Source: Xenopus tropicalis
Lineage: Eukaryota > Chordata > Amphibia > Anura > Pipidae
Reading direction: 5' to 3'
Length of the DNA: 64,000 nt
Assembly: GCF_000004195.4 (NCBI RefSeq)
Contig: NC_030677.2
Coordinates: 45,261,142-45,325,141, forward strand
Positions 1 to 9,924 of this stretch are shown here, in pieces. Every line of letters starts with the position of its first letter. Position 1 is the stretch's first letter. Made by a program: the position numbers and the translations under genes. The notes under the pieces are model-generated. The model worked only from the letters and a program-made list of their open reading frames with translations. It was not told where the DNA came from and searched no databases.

Positions 1-480
1 CCCCAACAACTTCCTCGAGCTCCCCCCCAACAGCTACTTCCTCCAGCCCCCCCCCCAGCAACTTCCTCGAGTCCCCCCAACAGCTACTTCCTCCAGCTCC
101 CCCCCAACAGTGGCTTCCTCCAGCTCCCCCCCAACAGCGGCTTCCTCCAGCACCCCCCCAACAACTTCCTCGAGCTCCCCCCCAACAGCTACTTCCTCCA
201 GCTCCCCCCAGCAACTTCCTCGAGTCGCCCCAACAGCTACTTCCTCCAGCTCCCCCCCAACAGTGGCTTCCTCCAGCCCCCCCCAACAACTTCCTCCAGC
301 TCCCCCCCAACAGCTACTTCCTCCAGCTCCCCCCCAACAGCGGCTTCCTCCAGCCCCCCCCAACAACTTCCTCGAGCTCCCCCCCAACAGCGGCTTCCTC
401 CAGCTCCCCCACAGCGACTTCGTCCAGCCCCCTCCCACACCCAGCGACTCCCTCCAGCTCCCATGCGACTTCCTCCAGCT
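1..480. repeat. C-rich minisatellite, about 27-31 bp unit
   Basis: Imperfect tandem units built around CTTCCTCCAGCTCCCCCC followed by AACAGC/TGGC run from the window edge to about 480. Strand asymmetry is strong (C on +, G on -), so long meaningless Gly/Trp-rich or Pro/Ser-rich frames are open on both strands. The array runs directly into a hAT-like end at 741, so it may be internal to that element; its left end is outside the window. Confidence 0.85.
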
Positions 481-741
481 CACCTTCCTTTTCCATGTCC
501 TCGCGATCTGTGCCGGCTCCCCGCTGATCTGCACCTTTCATATGGTTGCGCCCCGTGCGTACAGATGCACGGGGCGTAACCAATCAAATTTCCCACTGGC
601 CACCAATGACAGGGCCTGGAGTTCTTTGAAGGGGGCCCGAGCTAAAAAAAAACTGTATCACGGCCGGGCCCCCTTTAAAGCGAGGATATCGTCCGGGCCC
701 GGCACAACAGTACCGCCTGTGCCCCCCTGATGGCGGCCCTG
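481..741 (-). mobile_element. Terminal part of a hAT-like MITE
   Basis: Read on the minus strand the segment begins CAGGGCCGCCATCAGGGG, a terminus style common to non-autonomous hAT elements. It joins CR1 LINE sequence at 742, implying insertion into that LINE. It contains a hairpin: 543-558 pairs with 567-582 (GCGCCCCGTGC / GCACGGGGCG). The other end is not in the window or lies beyond the minisatellite, so the 8-bp duplication cannot be tested. Confidence 0.5.
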
Positions 742-1619
742 CATATAGGTACTAATGACAAAATGAATGGTAGGTGGAAGAACTTAGAGTGAGTTTAGGG
801 ATCTAGGATCTCAGATTAAGGAAAGGTCCTCCAATATCATATTTTTCTGAAGTTTTGCCTGTGCCAAATGTGCAAGTTTAGGGAGACAGCGGGAGCTTAG
901 GGAGCTAAATGCATGGCTAAAGTCTTGGTGTAGGAAGGAAGGATTTGGGTTCCAAGAGCACTGGGCTGCCTTTCTTTGGGGTACAATCTATATAGCCATG
1001 ATGGATTGCACCTCAATGGAAGGGGAGGGGAAAGAATGGCTAAGAAGATGGAGGAGTGTTTAAACTAGGCGGGGGGGGGGTGAGCTAGAGTTTTATGGGA
1101 AAGATAGTGCAGACCGGTCAGTGGGATTAGCAAGAGGGGATGGGGGAGGAGTGAGGGGGGCATACAGTTTACCAGATAAGGAGATTCCTCTGTTACAAGG
1201 AAAACAGCCTAATAATAGAAAACTTAGATCCAACACTCTGTTGCGTAATGTAAAAATCAAAGGGAAAAGTAGTAACCTTCACTGCATGCTGGCTAATGCA
1301 CATAATGCACAGAGCTTGTCAGGGATATTAGAAGAGTTGGAGTCTATTGCATGTACTGAAAATTATGATTTACTAGGTATCACTGAGACCTGGTGGGATG
1401 AAACATGTGACTGGGCCGTGAATATAGATGGTTACACCCTTATTTGGAGGGACAGGGATTTAAAAGGGTGGAGGGGTTTGTCTTATTGTAAAGCCATGTG
1501 CTAAAGAAATTAGAGAGACAGCAAGGTTTGGAATCCCTTTGGGTAGAAATTTCAGCAAGGCTAAAGGTTACAAAAAAATGATCATTGGTGTATGCTATAA
1601 ACCACCCCGTATAAGTGAG
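742..1619 (+). pseudogene. CR1 LINE copy A, 5' fragment (ORF1 esterase end and endonuclease start)
   Basis: Aligns by eye with 58825-59715 of the longer CR1 copy. The first part matches the esterase-type (SGNH-like) C-terminal domain of CR1 ORF1, including the GTNDK block near the start. The segment 1121-1504 matches the start of ORF2, with the endonuclease motif ITETWWD. Frameshifts and a stop at 1501-1503 break it. The copy stops at about 1619 and resumes at 7529, with roughly 200 bp of LINE lost and about 5.9 kb of foreign DNA between. Confidence 0.85.
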
Positions 1620-1945
1620 TCCAGACTCTTAAAAAAAATCCCATTTACATGGGTTTATCCTATAGGCTACAGCTCACCCACTGGGTTTTTTTTAAGAGTC
1701 TGGAATTCATTCCCAGAATTCCTTTTGTTTGCTTTTGTCTGTTTGAGGCAGTTTCCTCAACCTTATTTATTTGTTTGTAGAACCACATGGTGACTCTACC
1801 TAAGCTGATCAGAAACCCTACACTACACTGATGAGCCCCCAATAAGGGCGAAACCGGTCTGTAGTTGGGAATCTGATCAGCTATTGTCCTGGCTTCAGCT
1901 TCAAACCCACTGGGTGAGCTTTAGCCTATAGGATAAACCCATGTA
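1620..1945 (+). mobile_element. Small hammerhead-bearing insert (Penelope pLTR or retrozyme-like)
   Basis: The block carries nested inverted repeats. CCAGACTCTTAAAAAAAA at 1620-1637 is mirrored by TTTTTTTTAAGAGTCTGG at about 1685-1702. The stretch 1650-1684 (ATGGGTTTATCCTATAGGCT) recurs inverted at 1905-1943. A near-identical ~30-bp direct repeat (ATTCATTCCCAGAATTCC...) lies at 1706-1735 and 1945-1974 and could be a long target duplication. A complete hammerhead ribozyme is between them. No protein is encoded. The structure recalls the pseudo-LTRs of Penelope-like elements or retrozymes; class assignment is inference. Confidence 0.55.
1822..1865 (+). ncRNA. Hammerhead ribozyme, type I-like
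   Basis: All invariant core positions are present in order. Stem I 5' strand ACTACA is at 1822-1827 and CUGAUGA at 1828-1834. Stem II GCCC/GGGC (1835-1838, 1846-1849) closes loop CCAATAA. GAAA is at 1850-1853, a minimal palindromic stem III ACC/GGU at 1853-1858, and cleavage-site C at 1859. Stem I 3' strand TGTAGT is at 1860-1865, six perfect pairs. Stem I continues outward after an 8/6-nt internal loop with ten more pairs (1804-1813 with 1872-1881). The expected product is an RNA that cleaves itself after 1859. Stem III has no loop, so activity may need a dimer, as known for similar minimal animal hammerheads. Confidence 0.85.
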
Positions 1946-1985
1946 TTCATTCCCAGAATTCCTTTTGTTTGCTTTCCTTTTCTGA

Positions 1986-2145
1986 GTGAGCATTGCAAAA
2001 GATCCTGAATTGTCATTTCTTGGAGGTGACCTTTGGCCTTTCAGTTGGCAATGAGGATGGGATGCACCGTGCCTTGGGACGGAACCTGGAATCATTGACA
2101 ATAACTGTATAAAAACCGGCCCATAAGGTAAGCTTTTACCTCATT
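1986..2145 (+). repeat. Retroviral-flank repeat, left copy (inverted relative to right copy)
   Basis: About 160 bp that reappears as its reverse complement at 5956-6117 with only scattered differences. It contains GTGACCTTTGGCCTTTCAG and ends AAGCTTTTACCTCAT just before the retroviral internal region. A normal provirus would have direct LTRs; here the copies are inverted. Confidence 0.8.
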
Positions 2146-2279
2146 TTGTACAGAGAAAGGAGAATTTGATCAACCACTATATAGAGTGTATTATGGGGTC
2201 ACATAGTTGATCTGAACTACCTTCTAATAAACTGTGAGAAAGTAACAGAGCCTAGAAGGTAGTTCACACAGGGACAGAC

Positions 2280-3969
2280 ATGGGGAACAATAGATCTAGG
2301 ATTGCAGAATACCCAGATAGTGAAAAAGTAACTATAAAGGAATACCATTTGTTTCCTGCCCAGGTGGGTAATACGTTCCCGAGAGAGCCTAGTTACAACA
2401 TAGCCCCTTTTGCATTAATGGCTAAGAAACATGGGGCTGCAACTGTTAATTGGCAGCATGGCTTAAGTGGACCACACAGGCTACTAATGACCCAGAAATG
2501 ATTTGGCCATGGTATGGTACCTTTGAACCAGCTTGTATAATGTTTCTAGACACTCTGTTAATGCAACAAAAGGTTTCCTATGATAGTGAATGGGCAATGT
2601 TCACCTTGTTGAAAGAGGAGGCTAATGCTTATAAAGATCCAAGTTCACCTGCTCCTCCTCTTCAGGGAAACATCAGGGACAGACTGGAAAGAGACCTGAA
2701 AGATTGTATCCAAATTTGACATCTGATTGTTGATCAAAGGGTGATAGTGATAGTGATGTAGAACCCCAAGATTTGATTGTTGCTGCGAATCCTAAATAGT
2801 ATGCTGATGTCCCAGTGTTGCAACCAACACCCTTAAAGGCAGAAGCTAAGGCTGAGGCTGCTGATTTAATTAACTTGGGAGCACAAACCAATTCAGGAGC
2901 CTAGTGAAGAGTTTAAAAGGTCTTTTTGAGAAATGTGGAAATGCTTATCATGTTTTTCGAGGAAGCTAGAACAAATAAGACTGATCACACTAATGAGGCA
3001 ATTACTTGCCCATCTCAGCCTAGTACAAGTACTAATTACTCCCAGCTCCCTGATGTGTCACAGACATTACCTACTGCCCCAAATGCAGATGCAGTGCAGG
3101 TCTTCCCGATAGCCATGCCAGGACCAATAGGACAGACCAACTCCACACCCATTAACCCATACCCAATTACTAAGTCAGGAAGCATGATCCGTCCACCTGT
3201 AAGATATGGGTTTGATACAGCTTGAGAATTCCCTTTAATGGAAGTTTTAATTCCACAACCAGATGGTTCTACTTAACTGGGAGAAGTACATGTTACTTGG
3301 GGGCCCCAGACTTTAGATGCATTAGTGCAGCATTTGCCTGATCTAGAATAATCCCCTAGACAGTGGAAGGAGGAGATAGGTCGCGTGGGGACTATATACA
3401 AACCCACCTGGATTGATTTTTGGCAGTTATTACAGGTGGCTGTACCCAAGAAATTGTTGAAGCCTTTAATGACCTAATGCAGATTCACTGCTGAAGGGCT
3501 AACAGATGATGATGATTTTGAGTCAGATAAAGTGTCTTGTGGCCTTACTGCCCTTTCTAAATACCTACTGGAGGTTTTCCCTGTAAAGAATAATTGGGGC
3601 AGAGTTGTAACCTGTAACACAGGATGTCAGAGATTACTTCATTCAAGCCTGTGAGCATTTTACTGATAAAGATCCTCATGCTGGTAACCTTAGTAGCATT
3701 ATGGTAGGGGCATTTGTGGATGGCCTCCATGATAAGGTCCGCAATGAATTAAAGCTGCGGTGCCTTGATTGTCACCAAAACCCGTTAGATGATGTGGCTG
3801 ATATAACTCAGCACATCTATGAGGTAATAAAAGAAAGAGAAGATAAGAAAGAGAACGAAAGGCAGATGCTAGAATCCAAGCAAAGGAAAGAATTGGAGAC
3901 AGAACTAGGGAGCAAACTAAACAGGCTGATTCTCAACAAAGTGAAACAGTATCCCAAACAGTACTGATG
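2280..3969 (+). pseudogene. Endogenous retrovirus, broken gag
   Basis: The reading frame starts MGNN, a glycine-2 context suited to N-myristoylation as in many retroviral Gag proteins. It then continues through several frames with stops and frameshifts. Around 3300-3420 a capsid-like stretch (QTLDALVQHLPDLE) is visible, and 3701-3967 gives a charged helical end (VGAFVDGLHDKVRNELKL). It would be the structural polyprotein of a class I/epsilon-like endogenous retrovirus. It is clearly non-functional. Family placement rests on the later protease and RNase H segments. Confidence 0.65.
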
Positions 3970-4319
3970 AAATTAAACAAAGCATGCAATTAATGATGAA
4001 TGCCATTACTTTCCTTAACTCGCAGCCAACACCCAACAGCATGGTGCCCTTCTTCCCTGTCCCTGGCCCCCAGTTTCCTCAATTTACTGCACCTGCCCAA
4101 TCAGCCAGGACAAGTATATCGTGGAAGAAGTAGAGGAAGAGGGTGTGGGTATTAAAATAATTGGAGTGGCCCCTTGCAACAAATACCAAATTCCCTTCCT
4201 GCTCAAGTTTCACAAGCTCCTCAGGCAGCGATTCCTGCACAAGTTTCACAAGCGTCCTGCGCAACCAGCATTCACCCCCACCTGCTCCATTAGGTCAGCC
4301 TACCAATTTACCTTCTCAG

Positions 4320-4640
4320 CTTCTGCCACTAACCAAGGGTGTGCCAGTTACCATAGGTGACTGTTCTACTGACCACAGTTTTTTGCTTTCATCAGACTCC
4401 CCAGTAAATCTATTAGGCTGTGATTTACTCTGCAAGTTAGGGGCCACTATTCACTGCATGGCAGATGGAGTCTACTTACAAATAGCTGATGATCCTATAG
4501 CTTTGCAAGTGTCAACTCTATTTCCTTTGTTATATTGTTCTACTACTAATCCAACTACAAATACTAAACCACTTGATATTCCTACTGAGCTTTTATTCGA
4601 GAATTACCCCTTCCTACACAAGCTTCCCAATTATGCACTT
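4320..4640 (+). pseudogene. Endogenous retrovirus, protease remnant
   Basis: The frame within 4161-4691 contains SPVNLLGCDLLCKLGA, the typical C-terminal part of a retroviral aspartic protease (NLLGRDLLxKLGA style). The catalytic DTG is not seen. Sequence then jumps within a few codons to the end of the reverse transcriptase, so nearly the whole RT palm, including the YxDD motif, has been deleted. Confidence 0.7.
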
Positions 4641-5075
4641 ATGTTATGCTTGGGTATTTTAGACAGTGGATTACCAATTACTCTGAATTAACCAGACCTC
4701 CAGACTTACTCCAACAGGTGCAACCTGATGACACTCTGTCTTGGTCAGTTGACGCTGAGGACTCCTTTAATGCCTTAAGAGATGCTCTTCAGCATGCTCT
4801 TGCTTTAAGATTACCAGATTATTCAAAGCCATTTACCTTATACTGTCATGAGCGGAATGGACATGCTACAGGAGTTTTAACACATCTTGACAGACAAAGG
4901 CCTATCGCCTATTACAGTTACCATCTTGATCCTGTAGCAAGAGGCCTTCCAGGATGTCTACGTTCTCTTGCAGCAGCTGCCTTGATTGTGGAAAAATCCA
5001 GTGACTTGGTGCCTTATTGGGCAATAATCTTATATTATGCTGTCCTCATTCGCTCTATACTTTACTTACTGTAAC
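4641..5075 (+). pseudogene. Endogenous retrovirus, RT thumb/connection and RNase H remnant
   Basis: The frame opens LGYFRQWITNYSEL, the usual thumb-region GYFRxWI motif, and continues to KPFTLYCHERNGHATGVL and RPIAYYSYHLDPVARGLPGC, typical of the connection/RNase H start in gamma- and epsilon-type elements. The first RNase H aspartate region is degraded to YCHERNG. No YxDD is present upstream. It follows the protease remnant directly after a large deletion. Confidence 0.75.
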
Positions 5076-5189
5076 TCTGCCCATACCAGACATTTTTTGG
5101 TTGCACGCTTGTCTAGTATTAACTTGCACTATTGTCCAATACCAACATCATTTTAAAGAAATGTTCCACCCTTAATTACAAAATTTTGG

Positions 5190-5940
5190 CATAGCCCAGG
5201 GTTTTCCTCTGTAGCCCAACTTATAATTGATTGATAGCTGTACTATTTGTCAAGAGTACAATATAGGCCAAGCAGTACCAACTGTAATAACTTTTTTACC
5301 ACAAGCAGAAGCCCCTTTCAGATTTTACAAATTGATTATATTGAAATGCCCTCATACCAGAGGTTCAAATCTGTACTAGTATGCGCTGATGTTTTCTCTA
5401 ATTGGCCTTAAGCATTTCCTATAGTTAAAGCAGATGCAGCCAGCGCTGTCAAAATGTTGGTATATGAGGTAATTCCTAGATTTGGATTACCTCATCATAA
5501 GTCATAAGCTCAGATAGGGGTTCCCATTCTGATAACAAATGAATGGAGCAAGTGTGCAAGGTGTTGCACATCTCCCAGCAGCTGCACACCCCATACAGAC
5601 CACAAGCTTCTGTCCACATTGAAAGAACAAATGGGACAATAAAACAAAAACTTGCAAAAACTACAGATACATTAGGCTGCAGTTGGGTAGAAGCCATTCC
5701 ATTAGTACTTCCATATGAATGACTCCATTGGCAAAGCATGGGCTCTCTCCCTATGAGATATTGTTTGGTAGAATGATGGCTACTAATGTTTCAATGACTA
5801 TCCCTGCCGAGCTCAGGACTTGTAGTGCTAAGGCTGTCCAGTATTGCATTCAACTTTCACACAATTTGTCAATCAAATCACAGATCAAAGCCGCTCAGCC
5901 GTGTCACCAACATCAGTTAAACTTGAAAGAATAGTGACCA
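5190..5940 (+). pseudogene. Endogenous retrovirus, integrase remnant
   Basis: Around 5305-5420 the translation reads FLQIDYIEMP followed by VCADVFSNWP, the catalytic-core start with its first aspartate. The region of the second aspartate near 5500 is scrambled. Around 5590-5680 PYRPQASVHIERTNG retains the third catalytic position (E). Several stops and frameshifts separate these pieces. No envelope gene is recognisable before the inverted flank at 5956. Confidence 0.7.
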
Positions 5941-5955
5941 ACAACTGAGTACAAC

Positions 5956-6117
5956 ATGAGGTAAAAGCTTACCTTATGGGCCCGGTTTGTACACAGTTAT
6001 GGTCAATGATTCCAGGTTCTGTCCCAAGGCATGGTGCATCCCATCCTCATCACCAACTGAAAGGCCAAAGGTCACCTCCAAGAAATGACACTTCAGGATC
6101 TTTTGCAATGCTCATTC
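5956..6117 (-). repeat. Retroviral-flank repeat, right copy (inverted)
   Basis: Reverse complement of 1986-2145. It begins ATGAGGTAAAAGCTTACCTT and ends AATGCTCATTC. Together the two copies form terminal inverted repeats around the retroviral remnant. About 600 bp that follow (6118-6730) contain an AT-rich stretch with no recognised gene; it may include more of the long terminal repeat. Confidence 0.8.
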
Positions 6118-6735
6118 AAAGGGAATTTTATTGATTCGGTGCACCAAGCATAGAATAGCAGTACAGCATTCATCAGCTTCTGGCAAATTCGTTCCCCACA
6201 CTCTCTGTGACATAATTTTTTATACCTTTGAATAAACATCATTAGCTTAATTAATTACATATTATTACCTTTGTAATCTCATTGGTTAACACATTAATAT
6301 ACAAAATAAAACCATTATTTTATTGGATTAAGTAATTAACCAAATAATGACCCCAACCCCTAAAATAAATGCTACTAATCACTATCTGCCATGAATTGTG
6401 GGTAAGTTCTTTCTAATCATTTCTGGAACCCATGTTATTTTAATGGAACTTGATGATCCGGCACTGTATCTGCTATATAGATAAGATTTGCCCCTGTACA
6501 GTCAGTATACCCTAAACTACTGCCATTTCCTTTCAGATCCACACAAACACTTGGGGATGCAAATGTATTTACAACAAAAAGGGGTATGGTCAACTCAAAA
6601 TTGTTGCTTGTTGCTTTTTCGAGAAGGGATGTTCAATTCTACAATCTGTGTATAATTAAGGAATAATCCTACTAGTGCAGATTCCCCTCCACTAGTAGTT
6701 ATAGCAGAACAAACCCAACGCTCAGTGAGACTTAA

Positions 6736-7055
6736 GCTGGCCATACACGCACCGATACTATCGTACAAAACCTCGTTTCGTACGATATTCGGTGCGTGTA
6801 TGGCATGTCGGCGAGTTGACCGATATCGCAGGAAGCTGTCGACTGGCCAGGTAAGAAAATTTTGATCGGGCTCCATAGAAGGCGCCTCACCAAAATCTGC
6901 CGTCAGGGCTGAATCGGCAGAAGGAGGTAGAAATCCTATTGTTTCTACCTCCTTATCTGCTGTTTCAGCCCTGACTGTGTGTGGCGTATCTGACGATGTT
7001 TCGTGCGACCGATGGTAGCACGAAACATCGTCAGATCGCCACGTGTATGGCCAGC
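6736..7055. mobile_element. TTAA-site MITE (GCTGGCCATACAC termini)
   Basis: Termini GCTGGCCATACACG and CGTGTATGGCCAGC are inverted repeats, flanked by TTAA (6732-6735) and TTTA (7056-7059). Two internal hairpins are visible (CGTACAAAACCTCG/CGTTTCGTACG at 6771-6786 and the CGATGTTTCGTGC pair at 6993-7036). No coding capacity. TTAA duplication fits piggyBac or Kolobok mobilisation. Confidence 0.8.
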
Positions 7056-7440
7056 TTTAGAATCTTACCAATACGAACATGCATTTGAAATACCATGTTA
7101 GCATTGTAGGAAATGCTATAAGGAAATAGGAAAGAAAGTAAAATTATTGTTGCAAGCATCATTGGTGATAGAATGACTAACTACTCTCAGAAAGCAAGTG
7201 ACTCTTTATCAATTACCACAAACCCCCTGCACACAATTTCTCATTGGCTTACACTACTCAGCCACAAAGGACATTGTTGTCTTCTTCTTTGTCTGTGTCT
7301 TTGAATAAGTCTCCGGGTCTTTCTTCCACACCTTGGTCTGTGAGTTGTGGTCAATTCAGTAATCTATAATAAGTATGTTTGCAGTTCCACGTTTTTAGCT
7401 ACAGCATTAGCATGCACCTTCTTACAGTGCAAAGCATGGA

Positions 7441-7528
7441 GGGGCAGATTTATCAAAATTGAGATTTGAGCTCACCACAAAAAAAATCACCCAATTTCTA
7501 ATGGTGAACGTTTTGATAAATATGCTTG
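7441..7528. mobile_element. Partial MITE (GGGGCAGATTTATCAAAAT terminus)
   Basis: Starts with the same terminus as the MITEs at 9382 and 26767 and includes GAGCTCACC and GGTGAACG...TTGATAAATATGCTT. It ends abruptly where CR1 sequence resumes at 7529. Confidence 0.6.
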
Positions 7529-8531
7529 TAATAATAATGAACTCATCTCTAACATTTGTGTGGGTGAGCATTTGGGGAACAGTGATCACAACATGGTCTC
7601 CTTTGAGATAATGCTGCAGAGACAGCTCTATAAGGGAGTAACTAAAACACTCAATTTTAAAGGTGCAGACTTTTCCAGTATAAGGGCATCTCTGTCAACT
7701 GGGAAAGGCTTTTCACAGGGTTAAATTGAGAAGGAAAATGGAACATCTTTAAAACATTGCTTAGCAAGTATACAGGCCAGTATATTGCCCTTGTAAGCAA
7801 GGAAAGACATCACAAAGCCAAACCTTTATGGCTGAATAAAAGTGTTAGTGTCGAGGTTGGTAAGAAAAACGTGCTTTTAAAGCATTCAAGTTAGCTGGGA
7901 CAGCAGAAACTTTCATCAGGTACAAGGAAGCAAACAAAGCAGGAAGCTAAAAAAGAGATGGAAAGGGGTATTGCAGCTAGGAGTAAAAGGAATCCAGAAT
8001 TATTTATTAAATATATAAATAGTAAAAAAATAATGCATGAAGGGGTGGGACCCTTATTATCACATGATGAGAACAGGGACAAAGCAGAAATTCTTTTTCA
8101 TCAGTCTACACATCTGAGGAGCCAGCTAATGAAGGCTTCCCTTTTAATAGACCCAGTTCTAGTAATATAACTACTGACGCATGGGTCACTCAGGAGGACA
8201 TTCAAAAGAGACTTGAACACGTAAATGTAAACAAAGGTCCAGGACCAGATGGTATTCATCCCAGGGTATTACACGAGCTTAGTGCCATTTAATTTTTTAG
8301 GATTCATTGAGGTCTGGCATGGAGCTGAGGGACTGGTGAAAAGGGATCCCATTCTCAGCCTGAGAACTATAGGCCTGATAGTCTGACAGTAGTAGGAAAG
8401 CTTTTGGAAGCTCCTTTGCTTTTTAACTTGTTTATTAATGACCTGGAGGTGGGCATAGACAGTACTGTTTCTATTTTTGCTGACGACACTAAATTGTGCA
8501 AAACTATAAGTTCCATGCAGGATGCTGCCGC
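7529..8531 (+). pseudogene. CR1 LINE copy A, 3' fragment (endonuclease end and RT)
   Basis: Resumes the CR1 sequence lost at 1619 and matches 59938-61395 of the longer copy, with internal deletions. Recognisable pieces are the endonuclease end (SDHNMVSFEI near 7580) and the start of the RT domain (KGPGPDGIHPRVL near 8235). A jump of several hundred bases leads to the palm segment LLFNLFINDLEVGIDS near 8410, followed by FADDTKLCKT. The FADD catalytic box survives but the frame does not. The 3' tail is missing. Confidence 0.9.
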
Positions 8532-8703
8532 AGTGTTTATGAACAGGCCTCTTACTGTTTGTAGTCATAATTCACAATAACTTGCCATCCATGACTCTTT
8601 CCATGTATTTCTGTAGGTAGGGACTGTGGGTGTTATTAGGAACTCTGTATGATCATAGACACATTTGGTATATTCATATTAAAAATGGCCATCTCGATTC
8701 TCC

Positions 8704-9200
8704 ATTAACGTGATTCTGTCGTGATTTTTATGGTGTACTTTTTATTTCTAAATTACACTGTTTACATAACAAATAATTCACTCTACCATTTAAAATTTTA
8801 TTCTTGAACCAACAAATGTATTTTCTTTAGCTGTAATATTGGTGTGTAGGCGCCATCTCAGTGCATTGTGCCTGAGTCTGAGCTTTCAGAAGGAGCCAGC
8901 GCTACACATTAGAACTGCTTTCAGGTAACCTATTGTTACTCCTACTCCCATGTAACTGGAGGAGTCCCAAGCTAGACTTGGATTTCCTACTATTGAGTGC
9001 TATTCTGATATCTACTGGGAGCTGCTATCTTGCTCCCTTCCCATTGTTCTGCTGATCGGCTGCTGAGGAGGGGTTGATATCACTTCAACTTGCAGCTCAG
9101 CAGTAAAGCATGACTGAAGTTTATCAGAGCACAGGTCACATGGCTGTGGCACCCTGGGAAATGAAATATATGATTTACTGATTTTATTATTAATAATTAT
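8704..9200. mobile_element. T2/Kolobok-type MITE, copy 1 (truncated)
   Basis: Reverse-oriented copy of the element at 54344-55150. It begins at TTAA with a variant end (CGTGATTCTGTCGTGATTT) and shares GTAATATTGGTGTGTAGG, GGAGCCAGCGCTACACATTA and TACTGGGAGCTGCTATCTTG. The far terminus is absent; homology fades after GGGAAATGAA near 9165. Confidence 0.75.
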
Positions 9201-9381
9201 CACATGCAGTAATCATGATGTGGGCATGCTCAGGTCTTGTTTATAGAGCAAGCAACCATCATGTGGTACAAGACTTATTCAAAACTTCATAAAGGCTGTT
9301 ATGTACTCATATGAAGTCATATGTAGCTAAGCTGCTTCTGGCAATGAAGAAATGTGCAACTTACTAAACTGTAAACACCAT

Positions 9382-9600
9382 GGGTAGCAGATGTATCAAA
9401 ATGTGAGATTAGAGCTCACCAAATCTGACCTGCTTTCTATTCATTCCTATGGGATTTTTAGAAGCATATTTATCAAATGGTGAACTCTAACTTTCACCTA
9501 TTGATAAATATGCTTCTAAAAACATAGGAATGAAGAGAACGTGAGTGAATTAATTTTTCTGTAGTGAGCTCTAATCTCTCATTTTGATAAATCTGTCCCT
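9382..9600. mobile_element. Palindromic MITE (ATTTATCAAAAT family)
   Basis: Long imperfect inverted repeat: GGTAGCAGATGTATCAAAAT at the left and ATTTTGATAAATCTGTCCCT at the right, with an inner pair around GAAGCATATTTATCAA/TTGATAAATATGCTTC. About 219 bp, no coding potential. Confidence 0.75.
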
Positions 9601-9731
9601 AAGAATCAGGGTATCTCTAGTGAGTTGGAAAGATAAATACAGGGGTTTATTGTTGTTTTTTCCCTTTGCTATTTAACAACTGAGTAGAGCTCATTTATTT
9701 ACACTGGGCAAATTTGCATCTGGGCAGCAAC

Positions 9732-9924
9732 CAGGGCTAGACCAAGCGGTACAGGTGCCCAAGCAAGTCTTGAAACTGCCCACTCACTTGCCCACCACCC
9801 ACTGCCGCAACAGTCTAATCATAATTTAGGTTAAAGGTAGCAGCCCATTATTTTTTTCACACTGCACCCCCCTTATTAGGGCCCTAGGCATGTGCCTACT
9901 CTGCCTACCCCATTTTCAGCCTTG
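9732..9924. mobile_element. hAT-like MITE (CAGGGCT...AGCC termini), decayed
   Basis: Contains GGGCCCTAGGCATGTGCCTACTCTGCCTACCCC, in pieces also seen at 21490-21773 and 63300-63435 (CCTAGGCACGTGCCTCTTCTGCC). Ends are degraded. The flanking DNA to 11047 (about 1.1 kb) holds only AT-rich sequence, a poly-G run at 10919-10932 and no supported gene. Confidence 0.45.

Noticed and set aside
110..730. 206-residue Ser/Pro-rich frame at the window start
   Set aside because: It is the translation of a C-rich minisatellite plus a hAT end; several frames on both strands are open for the same reason.
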